NCBI GenBank assembly: GCA_007118495.1
Contig: SKRM01000053.1
Span: 1-64,000, forward strand
Direction of reading: 5' to 3'
Origin: Bacteroidales bacterium
GTDB taxonomy: Bacteria; Bacteroidota; Bacteroidia; Bacteroidales; UBA7960
DNA length: 64,000 nucleotides
The translations under genes were made by a program, and so were the position numbers. The notes under the pieces were generated by a model. The model was not told the DNA's origin and did no database searches. It saw nothing but the letters and a program-made list of their open reading frames with translations. Each line of letters begins with the position of its first letter. The stretch's first letter is position 1. Positions 8,237-19,861 of this stretch are shown here, piece by piece.

Positions 8237-8344
8237 GCACAGCGCCGAGCATAACCGCCCGAACGAAGTGAGGGCATAACCGCGAAGCCCGAAGGGCTGA
8301 GCCCAACTGCCCGAGGCTTCAGCCGAGGGCCTAACATCGAAGCA

Positions 8345-11329
8345 ATGTACTTCAACACCCACACATATTACAGTCTGCGCTACGGCACATTATCCCCTGA
8401 GCAACTGGTGAGCCTGGCCCAAAAACACAAGCTGAGGCATCTGGCCCTCACAGACATAAACAACTGCACGGCCATACCCAAATTTGTACAAAGGTGCCGG
8501 GCCAACAATATCCGACCCATAGCCGGGATGGAGTTCCGTCAGGGCAGCCGGCTAATGTACATAGTCCTGGCACGGAACAACGAGGGATTTCACCGCATCA
8601 ACGCTTTTTTAAGCGGCCACCACCTCGACAAAACACCCCTCCCCGACCGTTTCCCTGTTTGTGAACACACCTTTGCTGTTTATCCTTTCTCCCGCCAACA
8701 GCCGATTGAAACACAAGACCATGAATTCACGGGTGTACAGCCACATGAACTTAACCTGCTTGCCACTTCACCCCTTAAACAACACCCTGACAAGTTGATG
8801 GCCTGGCTGCCGGTAAGTTTCGCTGACCCATCAGATCATACACTGCACCTTCACCTGCGTGCCATCGAGCATAATGTATTGCTGAGCCAGTTGCAAGCAG
8901 GACAAACAGGGCGACCGGATGAGGTCATGCAATCCGAAGAACAGATATGGAACAGCTATAAAGGGTTTCCCGAGCTTGTAAGCAACACCCTGAATATCCT
9001 TGAACAGTGTCATATAGACTTTGATTTTCACACCCCAAAAAACAAAAAGACATTCACGGGCGATGCCGGAGGAGATCGGATACTACTCGAAAAACTGGCC
9101 ACAGAGGGCTTAATCAGCCGCTATGGGAAAAATGACAAAAATGCCATGACGCGTATGCACCATGAGCTGGAGATTATACACAAACTTGGGTTTTCTTCTT
9201 ATTTCCTCATTACCTGCGACATCATCCGCTACTCCCTCTCCCGCAAGTTTCATCATGTGGGGCGAGGCAGCGGAGCCAACAGCATCGTAGCCTACTGTCT
9301 CCAGATTACCGATGTCGACCCCATTGAACTGGATCTTTATTTTGAGCGTTTTATCAACCACAAACGAAGCAGTCCGCCAGACTTTGATATTGACTATTGC
9401 TGGAAAGACAGAGACCAGGTTCTTGACTACATCTTCAAGCGCTACGGACAATCACACACCGCTCTGCTGGGAACCATATCCACTTTCCGTTACCGGTCTT
9501 CAATCAGAGAGCTGGCAAAGGTACATGGGCTTCCAAAATATGAAACCGACAAACTTGCCTGGGGAGATACACCAAAAGCCCCAACCGACAAAGTAACTGC
9601 CGGCATACTGGAAATGGCATCGCGACTCAGAAATTATCCCAATCTGCGAAGCATTCATGCAGGTGGGGTGCTGGTGTCTGAACACCCCATCTCTTATTAT
9701 TCACCCATAGATATGCCTCCAAAAGGTCTTCCAACTGTTCAGTGGGATATGTATACGGCTGAAGAGCTGGGGTTCGAAAAAATAGACATTCTAAGCCAAC
9801 GGGGTCTTGGACATATCAGCGACTGCATACGGATTGTACGCGAAAACCACGGCAGGCAAATTGATATCCATCGGGTCAATCAGATCAAAACCGATGCCGG
9901 TGCCAGGGAGTTGCTGCGTTCAGGAGAAACCACAGGTTGCTTTTATGTGGAAAGCCCGGCCATGAGAGGGTTGTTGAAAAAGCTGCGATGTGACCACTAT
10001 ACAGGCCTGGTGGCAGCCAGTTCGATCATACGCCCGGGAGTGTCCAGGTCAGGCATGATGCAGGAGTATATCCGCCGCTTTCACATGCCGCCCCATGAAA
10101 TAACATACCTGCACCCCGTCATGAAAGATCTGCTCAAAGAAACATTCGGCGTTATGGTGTACCAGGAAGATGTGATCAAGGTATGCCACCATTTTGCAGG
10201 GCTCGACCTGGCCGATGCTGATATCCTCAGGCGGGCCATGAGCGGCAAATACAGATCAGCGACCGAGATGCAAAGGCTAAAGCAGCGCTTTTTTGATCAA
10301 TGCCGGGCCAAAGGGCATCCACATCACCTCAGCGGTGAGGTGTGGCGTCAAATAGAATCATTTGCAGGATACTCCTTTTCAAAGGCACACTCAGCCTCTT
10401 TTGCTGTAGAAAGTTTCCAGAGCCTTTACCTGAAAGCCCATTATCCGCTTGAATTCATGACAGCCGTGATCAATAACTTCGGAGGGTTTTACCGCAGCGA
10501 AGTCTACTTTCACGAGGCCCGACGATTCGGGGCACGTATAGAGTTGCCCTGTGTCAATAAAGGTGAATACATGAACCGTATTGAACAACAAAGTATTTAC
10601 ATCGGATTTGTCCATTTACAGGGGCTAAACACCAGGGTAGCAGAAACCCTCGTCAGAGAACGGGCCTTGAATGGTGCATATACCTCACTTGATGACTTTT
10701 TGTCCCGCACTGGCACAAGCCTGAAACAAACCATTATACTGATCCGGGCCGGATCATTCAGGTTTACGGGTGTATCTAAAAACAAATTGCTCTGGTCAGC
10801 TCATCTGCTGGCGGGGGCCGTAGACCAACATGCTCCGTCCCTGTTTGCCGCACCCATTAAAACGTATGACTTACCTGAAGGCGAAACTGCTCATTTGTGT
10901 CATGCATACGATGAAATGGAACTGTTGGGTTTCTGTGTCTCAGTCAGTCCCTTTGAAATGCTTCAAACCAGCTTCAGGGGTGATATCAGGTCTCAAAACA
11001 TGGTGCAGATGAAAGGGAAAATCCTGCGTATGGTGGGATGGTATGTTACCATAAAGCTCACCCGAACCACCAATGGCTCCCTGATGTGTTTTGGCTGTTT
11101 CGTTGACGAAGATGGCCAATTCTTTGACACAGTGCACTTTCCGGAGATTCTTAAACAGTACCCTTTCCGGGGACAGGGCATCTACCTGCTTAAGGGCCGG
11201 GTCACAACAGAGTTCGGACACCCTTCTCTTACTGTAGAAAAAATGGCGAAATTACCCCTGCGGGGTGACCCCAGAAACTTTCACGGCAATCAGCCTAGGC
11301 TTGAGCTGTCGGGCCACCAAGATTCATAG
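8345..11329 (+). CDS. DnaE-type DNA polymerase III alpha subunit (short, DnaE2/ImuC-like)
   Basis: A 994-residue C-family polymerase. The N-terminal PHP domain starts at FNTHTYYSLRYGTLSPEQL. The palm carries PDFDIDYCWKDRD (two catalytic aspartates near residue 345) and the third acid in FEKIDILS (about 480), followed by the fingers motif ADILRRAMSGK and FSKAHSASFA. A C-terminal HhH and OB-fold region follows. The length is below replicative DnaE (about 1160) and close to the error-prone DnaE2/ImuC class. With the adjacent Y-family polymerase and LexA-like regulator it makes a damage-inducible mutagenesis cassette; no ImuA partner is visible. It starts 15 bp after the hairpin array. Its 3' end overlaps the convergent DUF3467 gene by 35 bp. 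Confidence 0.9.
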   Translation: MYFNTHTYYSLRYGTLSPEQLVSLAQKHKLRHLALTDINNCTAIPKFVQRCRANNIRPIAGMEFRQGSRLMYIVLARNNEGFHRINAFLSGHHLDKTPLPDRFPVCEHTFAVYPFSRQQPIETQDHEFTGVQPHELNLLATSPLKQHPDKLMAWLPVSFADPSDHTLHLHLRAIEHNVLLSQLQAGQTGRPDEVMQSEEQIWNSYKGFPELVSNTLNILEQCHIDFDFHTPKNKKTFTGDAGGDRILLEKLATEGLISRYGKNDKNAMTRMHHELEIIHKLGFSSYFLITCDIIRYSLSRKFHHVGRGSGANSIVAYCLQITDVDPIELDLYFERFINHKRSSPPDFDIDYCWKDRDQVLDYIFKRYGQSHTALLGTISTFRYRSSIRELAKVHGLPKYETDKLAWGDTPKAPTDKVTAGILEMASRLRNYPNLRSIHAGGVLVSEHPISYYSPIDMPPKGLPTVQWDMYTAEELGFEKIDILSQRGLGHISDCIRIVRENHGRQIDIHRVNQIKTDAGARELLRSGETTGCFYVESPAMRGLLKKLRCDHYTGLVAASSIIRPGVSRSGMMQEYIRRFHMPPHEITYLHPVMKDLLKETFGVMVYQEDVIKVCHHFAGLDLADADILRRAMSGKYRSATEMQRLKQRFFDQCRAKGHPHHLSGEVWRQIESFAGYSFSKAHSASFAVESFQSLYLKAHYPLEFMTAVINNFGGFYRSEVYFHEARRFGARIELPCVNKGEYMNRIEQQSIYIGFVHLQGLNTRVAETLVRERALNGAYTSLDDFLSRTGTSLKQTIILIRAGSFRFTGVSKNKLLWSAHLLAGAVDQHAPSLFAAPIKTYDLPEGETAHLCHAYDEMELLGFCVSVSPFEMLQTSFRGDIRSQNMVQMKGKILRMVGWYVTIKLTRTTNGSLMCFGCFVDEDGQFFDTVHFPEILKQYPFRGQGIYLLKGRVTTEFGHPSLTVEKMAKLPLRGDPRNFHGNQPRLELSGHQDS

Positions 11330-11609
11330 GCAAACCAGGGCCTTCTATGTCTTTGATGGGTCCATGTACCGACTCAAACTTTGAGATATTGTCCTTTAAA
11401 GCCTTCATAAGGCGCTTGGCGTGTTGGGGTGTAAGAATGACCCTTGATTTTACCTTCGCCTTGGGCACACCTGGCATGAGTCTGATAAAGTCAACTACAA
11501 ACTCAGTGTGTGAGTGGGTGATGATGGCCAGATTGGAATAAACCCCATCGGCCACCTCTTCACCCAGTTCAATATTAATCTGCTTGTCTGTTCTTTGTTG
11601 ATCAGCCAT
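11295..11609 (-). CDS. DUF3467 domain protein
   Basis: A 104-residue protein of the DUF3467 family, recognised by INIELGEEVADGVYSNLA, HSHTEFVVDFIRLMPG and the conserved C-terminal tail PMNLGGPTAQA. Small DUF3467 proteins occur widely in Bacteroidota; their role is unknown. Here the gene starts 9 bp after the rpoC stop on the same strand, so it is most likely the last gene of the rpoBC transcript. Its final 35 bp overlap the convergent polymerase gene, and the conserved tail shows that the overlap is real. Confidence 0.85.
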   Translation of the reverse strand: MADQQRTDKQINIELGEEVADGVYSNLAIITHSHTEFVVDFIRLMPGVPKAKVKSRVILTPQHAKRLMKALKDNISKFESVHGPIKDIEGPGLPMNLGGPTAQA

Positions 11610-11618
11610 AGTTTCGGT

Positions 11619-14600
11619 TTATGATTTCTCTTGTTCAGCTTCAACTTTGTTTTTGGAGGCCATCAGCAAATTGTATTCCTCCATCGAGCCCACAATGATA
11701 TTGTCATATTCACGCAAACCTGTACCAGCAGGAATAAGATGACCAACAATTACATTTTCTTTCAGGCCATTGAGTCCATCTGTTTTAGCGTTAATGGCCG
11801 CGTCTGTAAGCACCTTGGTTGTTTCCTGGAAAGAAGCTGCAGAAATAAAGCTTTTCGTTTGCAGCGAAGCTTTGGTAATACCCTGCAATTGCTGGCGGGC
11901 TGTTGCTCCGTTGGCATCGCGGGCCGTAACAAGTTTTTTATCCTTGCGCTTTAACAGTGAATTTTCATCACGAAGTTTACGTGCAGAGATAATCTGTCCT
12001 GGTTTCAACATTGAATCACCGTGATCTTCAACAACTTTTTTACCAAAAATCTCATCATTGACATCCATGAATTCAATCTTATTCACGATCTCGTTCTCGA
12101 GGAAGCGGGTGTCACCCGGATCTTCGATGGTTACCTTACGCATCATCTGGCGAACAATGATCTCAAAATGTTTGTCATTGATCTTTACCCCCTGCATACG
12201 GTAAACTTCCTGTACTTCATTCACAATGTACTCCTGAACAGCAGTGGGGCCCTTAATGGCCAGGATATCAGCCGGAGTAACCGGACCGTCTGATAATGGT
12301 GTTCCTGCCTTGACAAAGTCATTCTCCTGTGCCAGAATTTGTTTTGTAAGCGGCACCAGATAGCGTTTTTCATCTCCTGTTTTTGAAGTAATGATTACTT
12401 CTCTGTTACCCCTCTTGATCTTCTTGCCAAATGAAACCACGCCGTCAATCTCAGAAACAACAGCAGGGTCAGAAGGGTTACGTGCCTCGAACAATTCGGT
12501 AATCCTGGGCAAACCACCTGTGATGTCACCTGACTTACCAATGGCTCTTGGTATCTTGGCAATAATGGTACCAGGTTTAACATCCTTACTTTCAGACATC
12601 ACTACATGGGCTCCAACAGGCATATCATATACGCGGAGTATTTCACCCTCACTATCTACTATACTTACAGAAGGATTGCGGGTCTTATCTTTTGATTCAA
12701 CAATAACCTTTTCAAAATAACCCGTCTGTTCATCTGAATCAGTCCGGTAAGTGACTCCCTCAACCATATTGTTAAAAATAACCTTACCCTGCTTATCAGA
12801 AATAATAACAGCGTTGTAAGGATCCCATTCACAGATAAGGTCACCAGTTTTCACCTCCTGGCCATTCTTGAAGTACAGATATGCACCATAGGGAATGTTC
12901 TGACTTGTCAGAACCATCTGGGTGTTCTTGTCAATGATTCGCATCTCAGCTGAACGTCCGATCACCACATGATAGTTACGTCCATCATCACTGGTATAAG
13001 GTACAGAACGCAATTCGTCGATTTCAAGCACCCCTCCATATTTTGCGTTGATCTTTGAAGCAGTTGCAATGTTTGAAGCTGTACCACCCACGTGGAAGGT
13101 ACGCAATGTCAGCTGTGTACCAGGCTCCCCAATAGACTGGGCTGCGATAACACCGACAGCTTCACCCTTTTGAACCATCCGGCCAGAGGCCAGGTTACGG
13201 CCATAGCATTTGGCACAAACACCCACCTTTGATTCGCAGGTGAGTACCGACCTGATCTCTACTGCCTCAATGGGTGAATTCTCAATGACTTCACAGATCT
13301 CTTCGGTCAGCTCTTCTCCTGCCATAACGATTAATTCACCGCTTGTCGGATGATAAATATCGTGCAGGGTATTACGACCAAGTATCCTGTCATAAAGGGT
13401 TTCAACCGTTTCTTCATTATTCTTTAGGGCTGTAGCAGTCAGACCCCTGAGCGTACCACAATCTGTTTCGTTTATGATCACATCCTGCGCCACATCCACC
13501 AGACGGCGGGTAAGGTAACCGGCATCGGCTGTCTTAAGTGCCGTATCCGCAAGACCTTTACGTGCACCGTGGGTAGAAATAAAGTACTCAAGTACCGAGA
13601 GTCCCTCCTTAAAGTTAGACAAAATGGGGTTCTCAATAATCTCACCACCTTTTGCTCCTGATTTCTGAGGCTTGGCCATCAGACCACGCATACCAGAAAG
13701 CTGCCTGATCTGTTCCTTTGAACCCCTCGCACCTGAGTCGAGCATCATGTACACAGGGTTGAACCCCTGGTTATCGGCCGTGGTTCTGTCAATCAGAACT
13801 TTTGTAAGTTTGGCATTGGTATGTGTCCAGATATCAATAATCTGGTTATATCTCTCATTATTGGTAATGAAACCCATGCTGTAGTTGGCACGTACTTCTT
13901 CAACCTGATCGTCGGCCTGATTGATAAGTATTTGCTTTTCTTCCGGAACAATGATGTCACCCAGGTTAAAGGAAAGTCCACCCCTGAATGCCATATTAAA
14001 GCCAAGATCCTTGATATCATCAAGAAATTGTGAAGTCCGCGAAATACCGGTTTCTTTCATTATGCCACCAATCACATCCCTCAATGCCTTTTTGGTCAGC
14101 AACTGGTTTGTGTACCCATATTCTACAGGCACAACCTGGTTGAAAAGAACCCGACCGACTGTGGTTTCAATCAAGCGATGTATAATTTCACCCTTTTCCT
14201 TTACAGGAACACGGACATTGACAATGGCGTGCAAATCAGCGGCACCCTCATTGTGGGCAATGATCACTTCTTCAGGGCCGTAAAATGTCAGGCCTTCACC
14301 TTTCACCGGAAATTCAGGTGTGCTCTTCCTGGCCTTTGTCATGTAGTACAGACCAAGAACCATGTCTTGTGAAGGAACGGCAATAGGCGCACCATTGGCG
14401 GGGTTCAGAATATTATGTGAAGCCAGCATCAGAAGCTGGGCCTCTAAAATGGCTGCGTTACCAAGCGGGAGGTGAACAGCCATCTGGTCACCATCAAAGT
14501 CGGCGTTAAAGGCTGTACAAACCAATGGGTGAAGCTGGATGGCCTTACCTTCAATAAGCTTGGGCTGGAATGCCTGGATACCCAGACGGTGAAGTGTAGG

Positions 14601-15917
14601 AGCACGGTTCAGCAACACAGGATGTCCTTTCAACACGTTTTCAAGAATATCCCATACTACCGGGTCTTTCCGGTCAACGATCTTTTTAGCTGATTTTACC
14701 GTTTTAACAATTCCCCTCTCCAGCATCTTTCTGATAATAAACGGCTTAAACAACTCTGAAGCCATCTCTTTCGGAATACCACACTCATGGAGTTTTAATT
14801 CAGGGCCAACCACAATGACCGAACGTGCAGAATAGTCAACACGTTTACCCAGCAAGTTCTGACGAAAACGTCCCTGCTTACCTTTAAGGCTGTCTGAAAG
14901 TGATTTAAGGGGTCTGTTTGACTCGGTTTTAACCGCATTGGTTTTCCTGGAGTTATCAAACAGTGAATCCACAGCTTCCTGCAACATCCTTTTCTCGTTT
15001 CTGAGAATCACATCGGGTGCCTTGATCTCAATCAGGCGCTTCAAACGGTTGTTGCGGATAATAACGCGACGATACAGGTCATTTAAATCACTGGTGGCAA
15101 AGCGACCGCCATCAAGGGGAACAAGTGGCCTGAGCTCAGGTGGAATAACCGGCACCACGTCAACGATCATCCATTCAGGCTTATTCTCTATGGTTTTTTG
15201 GGCATCTCTGAATGCCTCAACCACCTGAAGGCGTTTTAATGCATCTGCCTTGCGCTGCTGAGATGTTTCTGTGTTGGCTTTATGCCTGAGGTCGTACGAC
15301 AGTTGATCAAGATCCAGTCTTGCCAGCAAATCTTTGAGGGCCTCGGCTCCCATCCTGGCAATGAATTTATTGGGGTCATCATCTTCAAGCATTTGATTTT
15401 CAATCGGCAGAGATTCCAGTACATTAAAATACTCCTCTTCTGTAAGAAAATCCATAAAATTCAGCTCGTCAGATTTTGCGCCTGGATTAATGACCACATA
15501 ACGCTCGTAATAGATAACCTGATCAAGCTTTTTTGACGGCAAACCCAGCAGGTAGCCAATCTTGTTGGGCAGTGTGCGGAAAAACCAGATATGCGCAACG
15601 GGTACAACAAGCTTGATGTGTCCCATTCTTTCGCGACGTACTTTTTTTTCTGTCACTTCTACACCGCAACGGTCACACACAATCCCTTTGTATCTGATTC
15701 TCTTGTATTTACCGCAATGGCATTCCCAATCTTTCACCGGGCCAAAAATCCGTTCACAAAAAAGCCCGTCCCTTTCAGGCTTGTAGGTACGGTAGTTAAT
15801 GGTTTCTGGCTTCAAAACCTCTCCATGTGATCTTTCCAGGACAGATTCCGGAGAAGCAAGACTGATTGTGATGCTGGAGAAATTGCTTTTGACGTTGGAT
15901 TCTTTTCTGAAAGCCAT
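11619..15917 (-). CDS. rpoC: RNA polymerase beta' subunit
   Basis: 1432 residues from the ATG at 15917 ([15 protein letters not shown]). The track start at 15980 adds 21 unrelated residues and should be dropped. Visible landmarks are the N-terminal zinc finger [20 protein letters not shown], the Mg-binding [15 protein letters not shown], the second zinc site with [13 protein letters not shown], and the trigger-loop region [16 protein letters not shown]. It forms the catalytic centre and clamp of RNA polymerase with RpoB. It lies 72 bp downstream of rpoB in the same operon and is followed closely by the DUF3467 gene. Confidence 0.98.
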   Translation of the reverse strand: MAFRKESNVKSNFSSITISLASPESVLERSHGEVLKPETINYRTYKPERDGLFCERIFGPVKDWECHCGKYKRIRYKGIVCDRCGVEVTEKKVRRERMGHIKLVVPVAHIWFFRTLPNKIGYLLGLPSKKLDQVIYYERYVVINPGAKSDELNFMDFLTEEEYFNVLESLPIENQMLEDDDPNKFIARMGAEALKDLLARLDLDQLSYDLRHKANTETSQQRKADALKRLQVVEAFRDAQKTIENKPEWMIVDVVPVIPPELRPLVPLDGGRFATSDLNDLYRRVIIRNNRLKRLIEIKAPDVILRNEKRMLQEAVDSLFDNSRKTNAVKTESNRPLKSLSDSLKGKQGRFRQNLLGKRVDYSARSVIVVGPELKLHECGIPKEMASELFKPFIIRKMLERGIVKTVKSAKKIVDRKDPVVWDILENVLKGHPVLLNRAPTLHRLGIQAFQPKLIEGKAIQLHPLVCTAFNADFDGDQMAVHLPLGNAAILEAQLLMLASHNILNPANGAPIAVPSQDMVLGLYYMTKARKSTPEFPVKGEGLTFYGPEEVIIAHNEGAADLHAIVNVRVPVKEKGEIIHRLIETTVGRVLFNQVVPVEYGYTNQLLTKKALRDVIGGIMKETGISRTSQFLDDIKDLGFNMAFRGGLSFNLGDIIVPEEKQILINQADDQVEEVRANYSMGFITNNERYNQIIDIWTHTNAKLTKVLIDRTTADNQGFNPVYMMLDSGARGSKEQIRQLSGMRGLMAKPQKSGAKGGEIIENPILSNFKEGLSVLEYFISTHGARKGLADTALKTADAGYLTRRLVDVAQDVIINETDCGTLRGLTATALKNNEETVETLYDRILGRNTLHDIYHPTSGELIVMAGEELTEEICEVIENSPIEAVEIRSVLTCESKVGVCAKCYGRNLASGRMVQKGEAVGVIAAQSIGEPGTQLTLRTFHVGGTASNIATASKINAKYGGVLEIDELRSVPYTSDDGRNYHVVIGRSAEMRIIDKNTQMVLTSQNIPYGAYLYFKNGQEVKTGDLICEWDPYNAVIISDKQGKVIFNNMVEGVTYRTDSDEQTGYFEKVIVESKDKTRNPSVSIVDSEGEILRVYDMPVGAHVVMSESKDVKPGTIIAKIPRAIGKSGDITGGLPRITELFEARNPSDPAVVSEIDGVVSFGKKIKRGNREVIITSKTGDEKRYLVPLTKQILAQENDFVKAGTPLSDGPVTPADILAIKGPTAVQEYIVNEVQEVYRMQGVKINDKHFEIIVRQMMRKVTIEDPGDTRFLENEIVNKIEFMDVNDEIFGKKVVEDHGDSMLKPGQIISARKLRDENSLLKRKDKKLVTARDANGATARQQLQGITKASLQTKSFISAASFQETTKVLTDAAINAKTDGLNGLKENVIVGHLIPAGTGLREYDNIIVGSMEEYNLLMASKNKVEAEQEKS

Positions 15918-15989
15918 ATATGTTTTTTTGTTTATGACGAAAACTAAGATGTTGATCAATGAGGCTGGCCAGCAAGGCAATGATGCCTG

Positions 15990-18900
15990 CTAGTCGAACC
16001 TGATATTAAGGCCCAGGCCTCTGAGTTCATGGACCAGTACATTGAATGATTCCGGTACTCCGGGAATTGGCATGTTATCGCCCTTAACAAGACATTCATA
16101 GGTCTTGGCGCGGCCAATCACATCATCAGATTTAACGGTGAGGATCTCTTGCAGGATATTGGCTGCCCCAAAGGCCTCCAATGCCCAAACTTCCATCTCA
16201 CCAAAACGCTGTCCACCGAATTGTGCCTTACCACCAAGTGGTTGCTGGGTGATAAGTGAATAAGGACCAATTGACCTTGCATGCATTTTGTCATCAACCA
16301 TATGCCCAAGCTTGAGCATATATATAACTCCAACTGTTGCAGGCTGATCAAAACGTTCTCCTGTTCCACCGTCATACAGGTACACCTTACCGTTTTCAGG
16401 CAAGCCTGCCTTGGCAAGATATCCATTGATCTCATCAACATGGGCACCGTCAAAGATGGGACTTGCAAATGTCATCCCAAGCTTTTCTCCGGCCCATCCA
16501 AGAACAGTTTCGTAGATCTGTCCCAGGTTCATCCTTGAGGGTACACCCAAGGGGTTAAGTACAATATCAACCGGCGTTCCATCTTCAAGGAATGGCATGT
16601 CTTCTTCTCTGACTATCCTGGCAACAATACCCTTGTTACCATGACGTCCCGCCATTTTATCACCAACCTTTAGCTTACGTTTTTTGGCCAGATAAACCTT
16701 TGCCAACTGGACGATGCCAGCAGGAAGTTCATCACCAACTGTAGCTGTGAACTTTTTGCGGTTGTAGTTTCCGAGTAAATCCTTGTACTGAATGGAGTAG
16801 TTGTGCAACAGGGTCTTGATCAGGTCGTTCTTTGACTTATCAGTGGTCCAGTTATTGGGATTGATTGTTGCATAATCCAATCCATGAAGAATCTTTTGGG
16901 TAAATTTGGTCCCCTTCGGAACCACACTCTCTTTCAGGCTGTTGCTAACACCCTGGGAGGTTTTACCTGATACCAGGATAATGAGTTTGTCAACCACCTT
17001 ATTGCGCAATTCAGCGGCCTGGTGGTTGAATTCCTCATCCAGTTTTTCAAGGTATGCCTTTTCTCTGGTTTTGGCTTTGCGGTCTTTAATTATTCTTGAG
17101 AATAACTTTTTGTCAATGATAACCCCCTTGGTTGCAGGTGGGGCTTTCAATGAAGCATCTTTCACATCACCGGCTTTATCACCAAAAATTGCGCGAAGCA
17201 GTTTTTCTTCAGGTGTGGGGTCGGTCTCACCTTTCGGGGTGATCTTACCTATAAGGATATCTCCTTCATTAACCTCGGCTCCAATACGGATCAGACCGTT
17301 TTCATCAAGGTCTTTGATAGCTTCTGAACTGACATTTGGAATGTCACTTGTAAGCTCTTCTGCTCCCCTCTTGGTATCCCGCACATCCAATGAAAATTCC
17401 TCAATATGAATGGAGGTGAAAATATCATCGCGGACAATTTTTTCAGATACAACAATAGCATCCTCAAAATTATACCCTTTCCAGGGCATGAAAGCAACCT
17501 TCAGGTTACGTCCAAGGGCTAATTCACCATTCTTGGTCGCATAACCTTCACATAACAACTGACCCCTCGATACCGTTTGCCCTTTTTTAACAATAGGTTT
17601 TAAGTTCAGACAGGTATTCTGGTTTGTTTTGGCAAACTTGGTTAAATGATAAACCCTCACATCATCTTCAAAACTAACCAGGCGTTCATCTTCTGTGCGT
17701 GTATAGCGTATCACAATCTCATTGGCATCTACATGCTCAACTACTCCATCGCCTTCTGCATGAAGCAGAACGCGGCTGTCATTAGCAACGCGCCTTTCAA
17801 GACCCGTGCCAACAATGGGTGCCTCAGGGTTGATTAGCGGAACCGCCTGACGCATCATATTACTTCCCATGAGTGCCCTGTTTGCATCATCATGCTCGAG
17901 AAATGGGATCAGTGAAGCAGCGATGGATGCAATTTGGTTAGGTCCAACATCCATCAGTTTGATATTCTCAGGTTCAACGATTGGGTAATCGGCCTGGAAT
18001 CTCACTTTGATTCGTTCTTCTTTAAAAGTACCATCGGGATTAAGTTCCACGTTGGCCTGGCTTATAATTTCGGTTTCTTCTTCTTCAGCCGAAAGATATA
18101 CAGGGGGCTCACTAAATTTCACCCTACCCTCATTCACCTTAAAATAAGGCGTTTCTATAAATCCAAGTTCATTCACTTTGGCATATACACAAAGTGATGA
18201 GATCAGACCAATGTTCGGACCTTCAGGTGTTTCTATGGTACAAAGGCGTCCGTAGTGGGTAAAGTGAACGTCCCTGACCTCAAATCCGGCACGCTCTCTT
18301 GATAAACCACCAGGTCCAAGTGCTGACATTCTGCGTTTATGGGTAATTTCAGCCAGCGGATTGGTCTGGTCCATAAACTGGGATAGCTGGTTGGTGCCAA
18401 AAAATGAATTGATAACAGATGAAAGGGTTTTGGCATTAATCAGGTCAGTTGGTGCAAACACCTCATTGTCACGAACGTTCATACGCTCACGAATGGTTCT
18501 CGCCATCCTGGCCAGACCAACTCCAAACTGGGCATACAATTGTTCTCCAACTGTACGCACCCTTCTGTTACTTAAGTGGTCAATATCATCAACATCTGCC
18601 TTGGCATTAACCAGTTCAATCAGATACTTGACAATGCAGATCATATCCTCACGGGTAAGAACCCTGACATCCATGGGGGTATTCAGGTTCAGCTTCTTGT
18701 TGATACGGTAACGACCAACATCACCCAAGTCATATCGCTTATCTGAGAAGAAGAGCTTTTCAATCATGCTTCTTGCTGTCTCATCATCGGGTGGATCTGC
18801 ATTTCTCAAAAGACGGTAAATAAATTCTACGGCCTCTTTTTCAGAGTTGGTGGTATCTTTCTGCAGGGTATTGTAAACCAATGCATAATCGTTTACATTC

Positions 18901-19802
18901 ACTCCCTCACGGTGCAGGATTATTGTTTTTACGCCAGCTTCAATAATCTGGTCGATATGTTCATTCTCCAGCACAGTTTCACGGTCGATAATCACTTCGG
19001 TACGCTCAATGGACACTACCTCACCGGTATCCTCGTCCACAAAGTCTTCAACCCATGATCTTAAGACGCGGGCAGCCAATTTCCTGCCCACATATTTTTT
19101 CAGACCGGTTTTTGTAACCTTTACCTCATCTGCAAGGTTGAAAATTTCAAGTATGTCCTTGTCGCTCTCGTAGCCAATAGCCCTGAGCAATGTGGTAACA
19201 GGAAGTTTTTTCTTACGGTCAATGTATGCATACATGACCGAATTGATATCTGTGGCAAATTCAATCCATGATCCCTTAAACGGGATGATACGCGCGCTAT
19301 AAAGCTGGGTACCGTTGGCGTGCACACTGGTGCCAAAAAACACACCGGGCGAACGGTGAAGCTGAGAAACAACAACCCTTTCAGCTCCATTAATAAGGAA
19401 TGTACCCCTGGGGGTCATGTATGGGATCGTCCCCAGATAAACGTCCTGAATGATGGTCTCAAAATCCTCATGCTCAGGGTCGGTACAGTAAAGTTTAAGC
19501 TTGGCCTTCAGCGGTACGCTGTAGGTCAGGCCTCTTTCTATACATTCCTGAATAGAATATTTGGGAGGATCTATGAAATAATCCAGAAACTCAAGGACAA
19601 AATTGTTCCGTGCATCTGAAATTGGGAAATTCTCACTGAACACCTTGAATAATCCCTCATTTTTCCTGTTTTCAGGAGTGGTCTCTAGCTGGAAAAAGTC
19701 CTGGAAGGACTTTATCTGGATTTCTAGGAAGTCGGGATAGTCAAAATGGGTAGTTACAGTTCCGAAATTTACCCTTTCTGCTGTGTTGATTTTTGCTGCC
19801 AA
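15990..19802 (-). CDS. rpoB: RNA polymerase beta subunit
   Basis: 1270 residues, within the normal Bacteroidota range. The rifampicin pocket reads [20 protein letters not shown] and [20 protein letters not shown], with the Asp, His and Ser corresponding to E. coli D516, H526 and S531 all wild type. In the following cluster the sequence is [11 protein letters not shown], where most bacteria including E. coli have Pro (P564) in place of this Thr. The C-terminal [19 protein letters not shown] and [20 protein letters not shown] are canonical. It is separated from rplL by a 131-bp spacer containing a strong RNA hairpin, likely a processing or attenuation site. Confidence 0.98.
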   Translation of the reverse strand: MAAKINTAERVNFGTVTTHFDYPDFLEIQIKSFQDFFQLETTPENRKNEGLFKVFSENFPISDARNNFVLEFLDYFIDPPKYSIQECIERGLTYSVPLKAKLKLYCTDPEHEDFETIIQDVYLGTIPYMTPRGTFLINGAERVVVSQLHRSPGVFFGTSVHANGTQLYSARIIPFKGSWIEFATDINSVMYAYIDRKKKLPVTTLLRAIGYESDKDILEIFNLADEVKVTKTGLKKYVGRKLAARVLRSWVEDFVDEDTGEVVSIERTEVIIDRETVLENEHIDQIIEAGVKTIILHREGVNVNDYALVYNTLQKDTTNSEKEAVEFIYRLLRNADPPDDETARSMIEKLFFSDKRYDLGDVGRYRINKKLNLNTPMDVRVLTREDMICIVKYLIELVNAKADVDDIDHLSNRRVRTVGEQLYAQFGVGLARMARTIRERMNVRDNEVFAPTDLINAKTLSSVINSFFGTNQLSQFMDQTNPLAEITHKRRMSALGPGGLSRERAGFEVRDVHFTHYGRLCTIETPEGPNIGLISSLCVYAKVNELGFIETPYFKVNEGRVKFSEPPVYLSAEEEETEIISQANVELNPDGTFKEERIKVRFQADYPIVEPENIKLMDVGPNQIASIAASLIPFLEHDDANRALMGSNMMRQAVPLINPEAPIVGTGLERRVANDSRVLLHAEGDGVVEHVDANEIVIRYTRTEDERLVSFEDDVRVYHLTKFAKTNQNTCLNLKPIVKKGQTVSRGQLLCEGYATKNGELALGRNLKVAFMPWKGYNFEDAIVVSEKIVRDDIFTSIHIEEFSLDVRDTKRGAEELTSDIPNVSSEAIKDLDENGLIRIGAEVNEGDILIGKITPKGETDPTPEEKLLRAIFGDKAGDVKDASLKAPPATKGVIIDKKLFSRIIKDRKAKTREKAYLEKLDEEFNHQAAELRNKVVDKLIILVSGKTSQGVSNSLKESVVPKGTKFTQKILHGLDYATINPNNWTTDKSKNDLIKTLLHNYSIQYKDLLGNYNRKKFTATVGDELPAGIVQLAKVYLAKKRKLKVGDKMAGRHGNKGIVARIVREEDMPFLEDGTPVDIVLNPLGVPSRMNLGQIYETVLGWAGEKLGMTFASPIFDGAHVDEINGYLAKAGLPENGKVYLYDGGTGERFDQPATVGVIYMLKLGHMVDDKMHARSIGPYSLITQQPLGGKAQFGGQRFGEMEVWALEAFGAANILQEILTVKSDDVIGRAKTYECLVKGDNMPIPGVPESFNVLVHELRGLGLNIRFD

Positions 19803-19861
19803 GGTTCGATGGTTTGAAGTTACTAAAAAGCTTAAATAGAAGAATCAGAATAAACAGCAAT

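Larger units (their letters stand above)
8097..8330 (+). repeat. Array of nine short hairpins with AAC linkers
   Basis: Nine palindromes in 234 bp: 8097-8112 (CCGTCGC/GCGACGG), 8124-8136 (GGCCC/GGGCC), 8146-8162 and 8208-8224 (GCGGCAC/GTGCCGC, loop GCA), 8181-8193 (GCAGC/GCTGC, loop GAA), 8234-8246 (GGCGC/GCGCC), 8257-8275 (GCCC-GA-AC, loop GAA, GT-GA-GGGC), 8286-8298 (AGCCC/GGGCT, loop GAA) and 8309-8330 (GCCC-GA-GGCT/AGCC-GA-GGGC). Neighbouring hairpins are separated by linkers that nearly all contain AAC. Stem sequences differ but complementarity is kept, and two members share the same internal tandem G-A mismatch. It fills the dinB-dnaE gap and extends into the end of dinB. Confidence 0.85.

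Noticed and set aside
8070-8364. Two minus-strand ORFs (78 and 74 aa) across the dinB-dnaE gap
   Set aside because: They are translations of the hairpin array; the repeated Leu/Ala/Arg/Cys-rich strings come from the palindromes, and no protein family is recognisable.
16906-17409. Plus-strand ORF of 167 aa
   Set aside because: Shadow of rpoB in the opposite strand with Ser/Leu-rich composition typical of antisense frames.
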